Positions 1 to 6,472 of a stretch of DNA of 9,608 bases are shown here, piece after piece. The position numbers and the translations under genes are program-made. The notes under the pieces are model-generated. The model had not been told where the DNA came from, made no database searches, and was given only the letters and a program-made list of their open reading frames with translations. Position 1 is the stretch's first letter. Each line of letters starts with the position of its first letter. Origin of the DNA: JANQRV01 sp964533785 (GTDB lineage: Bacteria > Bacteroidota > Bacteroidia > Chitinophagales > Saprospiraceae); assembly GCA_964533785.1 (NCBI GenBank), contig CAZHNG010000265.1, positions 1-9,608 of the forward strand. The letters are read 5' to 3'.

Positions 1-10
1 AGGGGTTTGC

Positions 11-49
11 GAAAAAAAATAGTTGCGCAGGAACTTCGTTCCTGACGCA
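11..49 (-). terminator. Intrinsic terminator, minus strand
   Basis: Bases 24-27 pair with 46-49 and 28-34 pair perfectly with 38-44. This gives an 11-bp stem with a single bulged base (45) and a 3-base loop. Read on the minus strand, the hairpin is followed after four bases by a run of eight U (complement of A12-A19), the layout of a Rho-independent terminator. The exbD operon to its right already has its own terminator at 313-352. This second one therefore suggests a separate minus-strand transcript starting between about 50 and 312, or read-through control. No U-tract follows it on the plus strand. Confidence 0.65.
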
Positions 50-312
50 CTAGTGATGTGTTGAAACCGAAAAGTAGAAGGCACTTTGTAGATTCGGGCA
101 TTAGGATTGCAAACCCCAATCCATGGACTTTAGTATCGGTGTACTTAATTGTAGAACCGGAACTTTTAACTACCTTTGGTAGTCCAGTTCCGGTCGTTGT
201 CAGTACTGTTAAAACTGTCCCGCGTAAATCGAAGGAAGCACAAATAAGTTCAGGGAATCTCTAGTTCACGTTATTGAAAGTGTAATTTCTGGGGATTACA
301 AACTGTGGAAAA
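50..312. other. Left-end region without recognisable gene
   Basis: No protein family can be recognised here. A 68-codon frame with a GTG start (58-264, plus) and an overlapping minus-strand frame (about 261 to the window edge) are both open. Neither has a convincing start context or a familiar sequence, and the 156-194 foldback sits in both. The stretch lies downstream of the exbD operon terminator. It may be a small non-coding RNA locus on the minus strand, a decayed gene, or a dispersed repeat. Confidence 0.4.
156..194. repeat. Nested hairpin in non-coding region
   Basis: An outer stem ACCGGAAC (156-163) pairs with GTTCCGGT (187-194). It encloses an inner stem ACTACC (169-174) with GGTAGT (178-183) and a TTT loop, the two stems being separated by a 5-by-3 internal loop. 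Together they give 14 perfect base pairs within 39 bases. There is no U-tract on either side, so it is not a simple terminator. It may be part of a structured RNA ending at the 11-49 terminator, or part of a repeat element. Its function is unknown. Confidence 0.5.
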
Positions 313-352
313 GGAAAAGCCACCTCAATAATTTAATTGAAGTGGCTTTTCC
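313..352 (-). terminator. Terminator of the exbB-exbD operon
   Basis: A 17-bp stem (313-329 with 336-352) has a single mismatch (C324 against A341) and a 6-base AATTTA loop. The stem contains the AAAAGCC...GGCTTTT arrangement, so a U-run ends each arm and the structure could terminate transcription in both directions. It lies 24 bases beyond the stop of the last exbD gene, as expected for the end of the minus-strand operon. Confidence 0.85.
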
Positions 353-376
353 TTATGATTTTTAAAAGAGAAAAAC

Positions 377-847
377 TTAATCTGCTCTACGTTTTGCAGA
401 ATAATTTACCCTCAACTGCCCTGATCTTCTCAATTGAGTTTTAACATCTTGTACGATTCCCATCGTCACTTCACCATCAATTCTCAAAGAAGAAGTGATA
501 CGGCCTCTTTTATTTTCAGGCACTTTCACCTTATGCTTTTCCAGGAATAAAGTGATATCCTGCATGTTATCTGCGAACTTATCCCCAAGTTGGAGACGAG
601 GTTTAGTACCGTATATTTCGCGATATCTGGCAAGCGGTTTTCCGATATATAAATAATTGACTAGCGATTTTTCCTCAAGTTTAGTTAATTCCGTTGCCTG
701 AGGAGTATTAACCCTTACCTTTAATTCAGCGTCTCTCAATACGGTAACCACCATAAAGAAGAATAACAGCATAAAAATAATATCCGGTAACGAGGCAGTG
801 GAAATCGCAGGCTTTGCTTTTCCTCTTTTCTTTGTAAATTTTGACAT
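377..847 (-). CDS. exbD: ExbD/TolR-family biopolymer transport protein (second exbD of operon)
   Basis: This 156-residue protein is a small inner-membrane stator partner of ExbB/TolQ. It helps convert proton-motive force into work on TonB or TolA-like partners. The basic N-terminus (KKRGK) is cytoplasmic. One transmembrane helix spans about residues 20-38, with the conserved proton-path aspartate at D22 in an LPDIIFMLLFFFMVV context. The rest is a periplasmic domain ending in the ExbD-like signature MGIVQDVKTQLR and VNYSAKRR. It is the last gene of the operon, 123 bases after the preceding exbD, a much wider gap than elsewhere in the operon, and is followed by a strong terminator. It differs clearly from the other two ExbDs in the window (shorter, LPD rather than MAD), so the two operon ExbDs are not recent duplicates. 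The ATG start fits the family, although no Shine-Dalgarno sequence is visible. The energised partner system is not determinable here. Confidence 0.93.
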   Translation of the reverse strand: MSKFTKKRGKAKPAISTASLPDIIFMLLFFFMVVTVLRDAELKVRVNTPQATELTKLEEKSLVNYLYIGKPLARYREIYGTKPRLQLGDKFADNMQDITLFLEKHKVKVPENKRGRITSSLRIDGEVTMGIVQDVKTQLRRSGQLRVNYSAKRRAD

Positions 848-867
848 AGCAAAATGAATTTAGACAT

Positions 868-900
868 GAAGTTTAGTGTACTATAACTTCACGTTTGTGA
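868..900 (-). promoter_or_regulatory. Overlapping alternative hairpins between the two operon exbD genes
   Basis: In the 123-base gap, bases 868-876 can pair with 882-890 (GAAGTT/AACTTC plus TAG/CTA, one bulged base). Bases 887-891 can pair with 896-900 (TTCAC/GTGAA). The two stems share bases 887-890, so they exclude each other. They lie just upstream of the second exbD start on the minus-strand mRNA. They could influence processing or translation of that cistron, but both are small and may be chance. Confidence 0.3.
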
Positions 901-970
901 AATAATGGAGCAGCTTTCGACTAACAGCTAATTTAACTACCCAAATTTCACTGAATGTATTTTCTGGAAA

Positions 971-1528
971 CTAGTTTTCTTCACCGAAAGCAGTAGGTTC
1001 CGCCTCAGACAACACCATTGGAATTTCCGCCCTGATCGCTTTTCTCAGAGAAAGCGGCATTTCTTCCGAATAAGGGCGACCATAGTCTCTTTGACTTTTT
1101 TCATCCCAAAGTTCATTATAAGCACCTTTCAGTTCATTATAAACTTCGAGATAGGTTTTATAGTTAGTTCCCCGGTCGTTTTTCAGCGAAATGATAGCTT
1201 TCGTAGGTTTTTCTGCTAGATCAGGACGCTTATTCGGATTGGAAATAAATTCCTTTGCCCGTTCTCTAAGATCTCCGATCCTTGCAGGTTCTCCTCTTAC
1301 TAATAATTGATTTTCGGCATTTACCAATACAGAAAATACATTCCTGGTATTCAATTTTTGAATTTCCGGTGGTTCATCAGACCACGGTGGTAGCTTAACG
1401 AGAATCCCTTTATCCTCAACAATTGTTGTTGTTACCAGGAAAAAGATCAGCAATAAGAATGCTATATCAGCCATAGAGCCTGCATTGATCTCATTGCTCA
1501 TTCTATCTCTTGAACGTGTTCTAGCCAT
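971..1528 (-). CDS. exbD: ExbD/TolR-family biopolymer transport protein (first exbD of operon)
   Basis: This 185-residue ExbD-family protein is longer than the roughly 140-residue proteobacterial type. An arginine-rich cytoplasmic N-terminus precedes INAGSMADIAFLLLIFF. That segment contains the single membrane helix (about residues 19-37) and the conserved proton-path aspartate D21. The periplasmic part includes an unusual C-terminal extension ending near SEAEPTAF. The same architecture, including that tail, recurs in the orphan paralogue at 8136-8675. The start lies only 8 bases after the stop of the four-helix gene, indicating translational coupling within the operon. It should assemble with the upstream ExbB as part of the pentamer-plus-ExbD stator that powers outer-membrane transport or envelope maintenance. 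The family is certain; whether it serves a TonB or a Tol-type system is inference. Confidence 0.95.
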   Translation of the reverse strand: MARTRSRDRMSNEINAGSMADIAFLLLIFFLVTTTIVEDKGILVKLPPWSDEPPEIQKLNTRNVFSVLVNAENQLLVRGEPARIGDLRERAKEFISNPNKRPDLAEKPTKAIISLKNDRGTNYKTYLEVYNELKGAYNELWDEKSQRDYGRPYSEEMPLSLRKAIRAEIPMVLSEAEPTAFGEEN

Positions 1529-1536
1529 AGCTGAAT

Positions 1537-2025
1537 TTATTTAAAAAAGTTACGAATTTCAGATAATACAAACGCACCAGCAGCAATAGTTATTACTACA
1601 AGTGCCGTAGAAATACTTCCCCCTATGAATTTTAAATTACCTTCCGTAATTTTTCGACCATCGGTTTCATATTTCTTGATAGCATCTGCAATGTACTCAG
1701 TTTCGGCAGTACCGCTGGACATATTATAAGAAACAATAAATACGATAATCAAAACAGCAATACCGATAATCCCTTTCAGAGATCCTTTTACATTAGTTGC
1801 AATTTGGTAAATACCAAACACTAGCATTGCTATCGCAGAAAGAATGGTTAATCCGATCGCCGCATTTAAACCAAAATTGAAAATACTGGTTTGTGACTGT
1901 TGCTCTTCCGGAAGCAGGTTGAATTCATTCAGTCCTGAGTTAACAGAAATGAAGTAAATAGCAACCAGCACAACCCCAAGACCGAATGCTATAGTCTGGC
2001 CGTTTTTTGTTAGAAAATTATACAT
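1537..2025 (-). CDS. Four-helix membrane protein of unknown function inside exbB-exbD operon
   Basis: This 162-residue protein matches no family I can name. Four hydrophobic segments are clear, at about residues 10-28, 52-74, 83-101 and 133-156. A polar, glutamine/glutamate-rich stretch (38-48) lies between the first two and a charged loop (106-128, with DAIKKYETDGRK) between the last two. It sits between exbB (20-base gap) and exbD (8-base gap), so it is almost certainly co-transcribed and co-translated with them. The position suggests an accessory or assembly subunit of the proton-channel complex. Similar small membrane proteins are, to my knowledge, found at this place in other Bacteroidota exb operons. 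No enzymatic motif is visible. The gene is well supported; its function is inferred only from context. Confidence 0.88.
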   Translation of the reverse strand: MYNFLTKNGQTIAFGLGVVLVAIYFISVNSGLNEFNLLPEEQQSQTSIFNFGLNAAIGLTILSAIAMLVFGIYQIATNVKGSLKGIIGIAVLIIVFIVSYNMSSGTAETEYIADAIKKYETDGRKITEGNLKFIGGSISTALVVITIAAGAFVLSEIRNFFK

Positions 2026-2045
2026 AAGTTAAGTGGTTTCTCTTT

Positions 2046-2792
2046 TTATTTGAAAACATTGTTTTCTGCCATGATCTCAACAAGCGCGACGGATGCATCT
2101 TCCATTTTGTTTACAATACCGTCAATCTTACTTACGATATAGTTGTAGAAGATTTGTAAAATGATCGCCGTAATCAAACCGAATACGGTAGTCAAAAGGG
2201 CCACTTTAATACCACCCGCAACTACGGAAGGAGAAAGGTCCCCAACCGCTTCAATACGGTTAAAGGCTTCGATCATACCGATTACCGTTCCCATAAATCC
2301 AAGCATCGGTGCAATCGCGATGAAAAGAGAAATCCATACCAAGCCGCGCTCCAATAATCCCATTTGTACACTACCGTAAGAAACAATTGCTTTTTCAACT
2401 GCCTCCGGGCCGCCATTAGCGTTTCTAAGACCTTCGTACAATACACTTGCCGTAGGGCCAGGTGTCGATTTGGCAACATCCATTGCTCCTTCGAGATTAT
2501 TGTCCTTTAAATTTTCATCAATACGCGACAACAATTTGTCCGTATTAGCAGTTGCAATATTCAAAGTAATGATCCGCTCTATACAGAATGCCAACCCTAA
2601 GATCAAGCAAACCAACACAAAGCTCATAAATACCCAGTTCCCATCGATGAAGTTTTTCTTCAAAACTTGGAAACCGCTTTGCTCTACAACTTCCTCGGTA
2701 TCGTCAGCACTACCTTGCGCATATACTGTAGTAGTCGTTCCCGAAAATACTGCCAAGCCTAAAACAAGCAGTAAGGCTAATAATTTTCGCAT
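2046..2792 (-). CDS. exbB: MotA/TolQ/ExbB-family proton channel protein
   Basis: This is the proton-channel core of the Exb/Tol stator in the inner membrane. The chosen start gives 248 residues beginning MRKLLALLLVLG. That looks like a cleavable signal peptide ending near VYAQ (residue 26), a known feature of Bacteroidota ExbB proteins. A first membrane helix lies at about 53-70. A cytoplasmic domain follows (about 75-150). Two further helices lie at about 152-175 (APMLGFMGTVIGMI) and 195-218 (ALLTTVFGLITAIILQ), the hallmark ExbB/TolQ pair. An in-frame upstream ATG at 2858 would add 22 residues in front of the signal peptide and is therefore unlikely. It is the first gene of the four-gene minus-strand operon. 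Its promoter should lie in 2793-3126, but no convincing -33/-7 pair is visible there. Confidence 0.94.
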   Translation of the reverse strand: MRKLLALLLVLGLAVFSGTTTTVYAQGSADDTEEVVEQSGFQVLKKNFIDGNWVFMSFVLVCLILGLAFCIERIITLNIATANTDKLLSRIDENLKDNNLEGAMDVAKSTPGPTASVLYEGLRNANGGPEAVEKAIVSYGSVQMGLLERGLVWISLFIAIAPMLGFMGTVIGMIEAFNRIEAVGDLSPSVVAGGIKVALLTTVFGLITAIILQIFYNYIVSKIDGIVNKMEDASVALVEIMAENNVFK

Positions 2793-3126
2793 AGTCAATA
2801 AGATTTTGCTATAAATTAATATTAGTTTAGTAAATAATGAGAATTTCCAAAAATCCAATTTGAACCATCAAGCGTTGAAGTTTTTAAATGCTGATCTAAT
2901 GAGTGATGTACGCCTGATCTTCCGGAGAGACTACCGATTACTTTTTTTTGACGTTCTTGGTTGTAATAAGTGGTTTCTCGCGACAGCAATATAGTTCATC
3001 ATTTTTAAGAAAACCAAATAATGTTCAAAAAAATTGAGTGAACACTATCTATTTTATACAAAAAAACCTCAATCCCCTCAAAATTCAAACTCTTTTTGAT
3101 CAATTCAATATCGATTTTTACTTCAG
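2793..3126. other. Gene-poor region between exbB and tRNA-Ser
   Basis: These 334 bases contain no supportable coding region. They must hold the promoter of the exbB operon (minus strand), but no clear Bacteroidota-type pair could be placed. A run of seven A (3060-3066, so seven U on the minus strand) lies 60 bases beyond the tRNA 3' end and could end its transcript. No stable stem sits directly before it. A weak stem GTTCA/TGAAC around 3023-3043 is also present. Confidence 0.4.
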
Positions 3127-3214
3127 CGGAGAGGAAGGGATTCGAACCCTCGATACCGGGTTACGGTATACACGCTTTCCAGGCGTGCCTCTTCAACCAC
3201 TCGAGCACCTCTCC
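3127..3214 (-). tRNA. tRNA-Ser(GGA)
   Basis: An 88-base tRNA is read on the minus strand. The acceptor stem is GGAGAGG (3208-3214) paired with CCTCTCC (3128-3134), with discriminator G at 3127, the usual base for serine. The anticodon stem CACGC/GCGTG encloses the loop CTGGAAA, placing anticodon GGA at 3178-3180, which reads UCC and UCU. A long variable arm (TACCG/CGGTA) marks a class II tRNA, and the T-loop GTTCGAATC is standard. The 3' CCA is not encoded (CTG follows), so it must be added by CCA-adding enzyme. Confidence 0.97.
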
Positions 3215-3245
3215 TATTTTTCATAAAAATAATAATTCTGCAACG

Positions 3246-3276
3246 CAAAAATTGTAAAAAGAAATAATAATACAAA
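3246..3276 (-). promoter_or_regulatory. Bacteroidota-type promoter for tRNA-Ser
   Basis: On the minus strand a TTTG (-33 element, 3273-3276) is separated by exactly 19 bases from AATTTTTG (3246-3253). The latter matches the Bacteroidota -7 consensus TAnnTTTG at all but the first position. Transcription would start near 3239, about 25 bases before the mature tRNA 5' end at 3214. Spacing and position fit well; the region is AT-rich, so chance cannot be excluded. Confidence 0.45.
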
Positions 3277-3320
3277 ATTTTTATAACATCGGCACTTTTT
3301 GAACCTTTGGTTCTCTTTGA

Positions 3321-4109
3321 CTATTGAGCTGTTCTTTCCGTTTGAAATTCGAATATGTTTTCCGCATTTTGGGTTGTGACCGCAGCCACCTCTTCCACTG
3401 TTACCCCCTTGATTTCCGCTAACTTTTGAGCAATATACAGTAAATAACTACTTTCGTTGCGTTTACCGCGAAACGGTTTTGGTGCAAGATAGGGAGCATC
3501 CGTTTCCAACACTAAATGCCTGATGTCAATCTCCTTGACCGTCTTATCCAATCCTGCATTCTTAAAAGTCAGTACGCCGCCTATTCCCAGATATAACCCC
3601 AGATCAATTATTTTTTCCGCTTGTTCGGAATTTCCGGTAAAACAATGAAAAATTCCCCGTAAACGAGGATCATTCATTTCCCGGATCAGCTCTATCAACC
3701 GATCAGTTGCTTCCCGGGAATGTATCACGATCGGCAATCCTAAATCCATCGCCCATTCTGATTGGATTACAAATGCTTGTTCTTGCTCTTTCAAAAAACT
3801 TTTATCCCAGTAAAGGTCCATTCCTATTTCACCGACCGCACAAAATCTTCTATCATCCAACCATTCTTTTACAATATTCAGCTCTTCCTGGTAATTTTCT
3901 TTCACATAGCAGGGATGCAACCCCATCATGGCATGACAATGCCGGGGGTATTGCTTTTCCAAAGCTATCATGGCTGAAATCGAACGGCTATCAATATTTG
4001 GTAAATAAAACTTGTCAACTCCCTTATCCATCGCCCTTTGCAACATCTCCGCTCTATCTTCTTCAAATTCTTCGGCGTACAAATGTGCATGGGTATCAAC
4101 TAGCTTCAT
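3321..4109 (-). CDS. tatD: TatD-family metal-dependent hydrolase/DNase
   Basis: This 262-residue protein has the TIM-barrel amidohydrolase fold of the TatD family. Members are cytoplasmic divalent-metal-dependent 3'-5' exonucleases linked to DNA repair. All metal-ligand motifs are present: DTHAHL (H7, H9), GEIGMD (E94), the histidine of VIHSRE (H130), FHCFTG (H155) and ETDAPYL (D204). The family signature PKPFRGKRNE follows at 210-219. Length is typical. The ATG start places DTHAHL at residue 5, as in the family. It is transcribed separately from tRNA-Ser and diverges from the RNase HI gene across a 75-base gap containing a -7-like element. Substrate specificity within the family cannot be read from sequence. 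Confidence 0.96.
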   Translation of the reverse strand: MKLVDTHAHLYAEEFEEDRAEMLQRAMDKGVDKFYLPNIDSRSISAMIALEKQYPRHCHAMMGLHPCYVKENYQEELNIVKEWLDDRRFCAVGEIGMDLYWDKSFLKEQEQAFVIQSEWAMDLGLPIVIHSREATDRLIELIREMNDPRLRGIFHCFTGNSEQAEKIIDLGLYLGIGGVLTFKNAGLDKTVKEIDIRHLVLETDAPYLAPKPFRGKRNESSYLLYIAQKLAEIKGVTVEEVAAVTTQNAENIFEFQTERTAQ

Positions 4110-4152
4110 AAGATATTTGATTAATTTTGCTGTGTTTTTGGTGTATTTAGGG

Positions 4153-4160
4153 CAAAGATA
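4153..4160 (-). promoter_or_regulatory. Candidate -7 element for tatD
   Basis: The minus-strand octamer TATCTTTG is a perfect match to the Bacteroidota -7 consensus TAnnTTTG. It lies about 45 bases upstream of the tatD start codon. A matching TTTG -33 element is not clear; only a TTTT lies 16 bases further upstream. Confidence 0.4.
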
Positions 4161-4184
4161 AATGAAACTTTAACAGAAAATTCA

Positions 4185-4823
4185 ATGAGCAAAAAAAAAT
4201 ACTACGTGGTTTGGCAGGGAGTAAATACGGGAGTCTTTGATAGCTGGACTGCTTGCCAGGAACAAATCAAAGGTTATCCGGGAGCCAAATATAAGTCTTT
4301 TAAAAGTGAAAAAGAGGCCAGGCAAGCTTTTGCCCTCGGTTATGATACCTTCGTAAAGAAACAAACAGCTTCAACCTCCAAATTTGACCTATTAACCATT
4401 GACGACAATTACAAGGATGAGATCATCTGGGATAGTATTTCGGTAGATGCCGCCTGTAGCGGTAACCCCGGGAAGATGGAATACCAAGGTGTCGATACCA
4501 AAACGGGCATGAGGTTTTTCCACCAGCAATTCAACCTGGGTACCAATAATATCGGTGAGTTCTTAGCCATCGTCCATGCACTGGCCATGTTAAAAAAAGA
4601 AGACAAAAAAACGCCCATTTACACCGATTCGAAAATTGCTATGAAATGGGTAAAGCAGAAGTACTGTGCTACCAAACTGAAAAAAACAGAAAATACAAAA
4701 AAATTATACGAAGTGATCAGCAGGGCTGAAAAATGGCTCGCCAATAACACTTATCCCAACCCAATATTAAAATGGGACACGGAAAGGTGGGGAGAAATAC
4801 CGGCAGATTTTGGCCGGAAATAA
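4185..4823 (+). CDS. rnhA: Ribonuclease HI with N-terminal viroplasmin-like hybrid-binding domain
   Basis: This 212-residue enzyme cleaves the RNA strand of RNA-DNA hybrids (Okazaki primers, R-loops, misincorporated ribonucleotides). Residues 5-48 form the caulimovirus viroplasmin/hybrid-binding domain, recognised by YYVVWQGVNTGVF and the YKSFKSEKEARQAF end. A linker leads to the RNase H fold (about 84-210). The catalytic acids appear as D88 in SVDAACSGNPG, E125 in NNIGEFLA, D148 in IYTDSK and probably D207 in the final PADFGRK. The two-domain form is common in Bacteroidota. The gene is monocistronic, divergent from tatD and convergent with the secreted-protein gene, whose stop lies only 30 bases away with no strong terminator between. 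Confidence 0.95.
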   Translation: MSKKKYYVVWQGVNTGVFDSWTACQEQIKGYPGAKYKSFKSEKEARQAFALGYDTFVKKQTASTSKFDLLTIDDNYKDEIIWDSISVDAACSGNPGKMEYQGVDTKTGMRFFHQQFNLGTNNIGEFLAIVHALAMLKKEDKKTPIYTDSKIAMKWVKQKYCATKLKKTENTKKLYEVISRAEKWLANNTYPNPILKWDTERWGEIPADFGRK

Positions 4824-4853
4824 GGACTGAGTCCTTCAATCGTAGCCTTAACT

Positions 4854-5471
4854 TCACTCAATTACCTGCAATGAAACGATCTCCTTGCGTTTCACGTACC
4901 CTTTTCTTTCGGGAGCATAGATCTCAGTAGTTTGGTATTCCGCAATGACTTGTTTTCCATTCATCGCACCGGGATCGTTAATGAAATTAATAGCACCGTC
5001 AAATGGTCTCAACCAAACCAACTTGAGCAAACTACCATCAATTGTTTCTAAGGTTACGACCACCAGATCCTTGATCTCAACTCCCGTGATCGTTCCTTGC
5101 GCCTGGTTTTCAGCATTGCTGATCTCTACCCTGGGTTTGGTCTCTACGGTTTCAACGGTCTCCACCATTTTCATAAGTGCATCCGGACACTTAACGGCCA
5201 TTCGAATGCCCACCTTTTCCCCAAGCTGGTACATCGCATTTTGATCGCTCATGTCAATCCCCAAAGAATCTCTGCCGCTTTCATCAAGAGCCGATAAACT
5301 CTGAATAATGCACATTCCCAACTCCATCTGCAATTCTTGCTGGTTCTTTCCAGTCAATTCCTTTTCTTGTATACACTTACAAGCTTCGTCGGTAATAATA
5401 TCGAGATTATCCTGAGCAAAACTCAACTGAAGCCCCAAAAGGCAGATAAAGGAGAAAAAAATATGTTTCAT
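4854..5471 (-). CDS. Secreted hypothetical protein with paired cysteines
   Basis: I do not recognise a named family for this 205-residue protein. An N-terminal signal peptide is clear: MKH followed by a hydrophobic core, with a likely cleavage after SFA (residue 19). The mature N-terminal half contains a helical segment with ACKC (C31, C33), C54 and C95. That cysteine layout can form disulfides and recurs in uncharacterised secreted Bacteroidota proteins. A short repeat VETVETVET (103-111) links it to a C-terminal half rich in beta-strand-like sequence (about 125-204). The protein is probably periplasmic or envelope-associated; there is no lipobox at the cleavage site and no sorting-domain signal. 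It is convergent with the RNase HI gene and separated from the LOG gene by a heptamer array. Confidence 0.85.
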   Translation of the reverse strand: MKHIFFSFICLLGLQLSFAQDNLDIITDEACKCIQEKELTGKNQQELQMELGMCIIQSLSALDESGRDSLGIDMSDQNAMYQLGEKVGIRMAVKCPDALMKMVETVETVETKPRVEISNAENQAQGTITGVEIKDLVVVTLETIDGSLLKLVWLRPFDGAINFINDPGAMNGKQVIAEYQTTEIYAPERKGYVKRKEIVSLQVIE

Positions 5472-5536
5472 CTGATATTGAATTGAATATGATAATGCAT
5501 CTATACAATAGGCTTGTCTAATGCAAAGTAACCCGT

Positions 5537-5544
5537 CAAATATA
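5537..5544 (-). promoter_or_regulatory. Candidate -7 element for secreted-protein gene
   Basis: The minus-strand TATATTTG matches TAnnTTTG exactly and lies about 66 bases before the start codon of the secreted protein. No clear TTTG lies at the expected upstream distance, so the call rests on the -7 element and its position only. Confidence 0.38.
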
Positions 5545-5621
5545 CAACATAGTTTTACAATACTCCCCTAAGATATCACCCCGCTGAAACTATTTCCAGG
5601 CACAAGATAAAATGCGAACCT

Positions 5622-5666
5622 GTCTAGCGTCTAGCGTCTAGCGTCTAGCGTCTAGCGTCTAGCGTC
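5622..5666. repeat. Heptamer tandem repeat (GTCTAGC)6
   Basis: Six perfect head-to-tail copies of GTCTAGC (5622-5663) are followed by a partial GTC (5664-5666). The array ends 5 bases beyond the LOG stop codon, between two minus-strand genes. The 7-base period and perfect identity suggest recent slipped-strand amplification. The same unit recurs at 8866-8879 and, inverted and degenerate, at 9558-9591. It is far too short and spacer-less to be CRISPR. Confidence 0.95.
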
Positions 5667-5671
5667 CAAAC

Positions 5672-6400
5672 TCACAACTGATAATTAGGTTTCAACATAT
5701 CATCCCGTTCTTTGTAGAAGTCATTAATAATGTCGATGACTTCATGCGGCTCATCCACCAATGGTATCAAGTCCATGTCTTCCGGGCTGATATTTTGCTC
5801 TTTATCTAATAACATCTCTTTGATCCAAGCCTTCAATCCTTTCCAAAAGTCTTTACCCACCAGGATAATCGGAACTTTGGTAATTTTGTAGGTTTGAACT
5901 AAAGTTATGACCTCAAACAATTCATCCAGTGTACCAAAACCGCCGGGGAGGATTACAAAAGCCTGGGCAAATTTCACAAACATTACTTTACGAATAAAAA
6001 AGTAGCGGAAATTCAAATTTTTATCCGGATCGATATAAGGGTTTGACCCCTGCTCAAAAGGTAGGTCGATATTTAAGCCTACGGATTTACCGTCGGCCTG
6101 GGCAGCACCTTTATTGCCGGCTTCCATGATGCCGGGGCCGCCGCCGGTGATTACACCGTAACCCGCTTCTGTCAGTAACCTTGCAATCTCTTCTGCTTTT
6201 TTATAATATTGATGATCTGGTCTTGTTCTGGAAGATCCAAAAATAGAAACACTTGGCCCCTGCTCGGTCAATTTCTCAAAACCTTCCACCATCTCGGACA
6301 ATACTTTGAACATTGTCCAGGAATTTTCACCCTTTGCCTGATCGCTCCAGGTTTTCATCTCTTTTCTATTGGGCAATATTGCCTCATCTAATTCTTTCAT
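5672..6400 (-). CDS. LOG-family (TIGR00730-type) Rossmann-fold nucleotide hydrolase
   Basis: This 242-residue member of the LOG / former 'lysine decarboxylase' family is predicted to cleave nucleoside 5'-monophosphates, typically cytokinin-type N6-modified AMP, releasing ribose 5-phosphate. Numbering from an optional upstream GTG (position 6421), the nucleotide-binding signature GGGPGIMEAGNKGA is at 93-106. The catalytic and substrate motif PGGFGTLDE is at 159-167, with the RKVMF arginine-lysine at 144-145. A Rossmann opening VSIFGSSRT is at 58-66. The first 50 residues form the helical extension typical of the long Bacteroidota version. I chose the ATG at 6400 over the GTG at 6421 because GTG starts are rare here; the GTG would add 7 residues. 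The foldback element at 6476-6638 lies immediately upstream and may have displaced or supplied its promoter. The in vivo substrate is unknown. Confidence 0.9.
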   Translation of the reverse strand: MKELDEAILPNRKEMKTWSDQAKGENSWTMFKVLSEMVEGFEKLTEQGPSVSIFGSSRTRPDHQYYKKAEEIARLLTEAGYGVITGGGPGIMEAGNKGAAQADGKSVGLNIDLPFEQGSNPYIDPDKNLNFRYFFIRKVMFVKFAQAFVILPGGFGTLDELFEVITLVQTYKITKVPIILVGKDFWKGLKAWIKEMLLDKEQNISPEDMDLIPLVDEPHEVIDIINDFYKERDDMLKPNYQL

Positions 6401-6472
6401 ATGAAATATTTTTGCGCCCACTGTTTCCCATCAATGCTTTTTTTTGAAAGCAACAGCATTTAAATTATGATC

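Noticed and set aside
58..264. 68-codon plus-strand open frame
   Set aside because: GTG start, no recognisable family, equally open opposite strand, and it spans a strong foldback; treated as non-coding structure.
2793..2858. Upstream ATG extending exbB by 22 residues
   Set aside because: The extension would precede an otherwise complete signal peptide beginning at the ATG at 2792.
3038..3226. 62-codon plus-strand open frame
   Set aside because: It runs across the tRNA-Ser gene on the opposite strand; its protein sequence is the antisense of the tRNA.
3301..3313. GAACC-TTT-GGTTC hairpin after tatD
   Set aside because: On the minus strand it is followed by A rather than U, so it is not an intrinsic terminator for tatD; a 5-bp stem may be chance.
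5622..5666. CRISPR array
   Set aside because: Contiguous 7-base units without spacers; a simple tandem repeat.
6401..6421. GTG start for the LOG gene
   Set aside because: Adds only 7 residues; the in-frame ATG at 6400 is the likelier start, although the GTG cannot be excluded.
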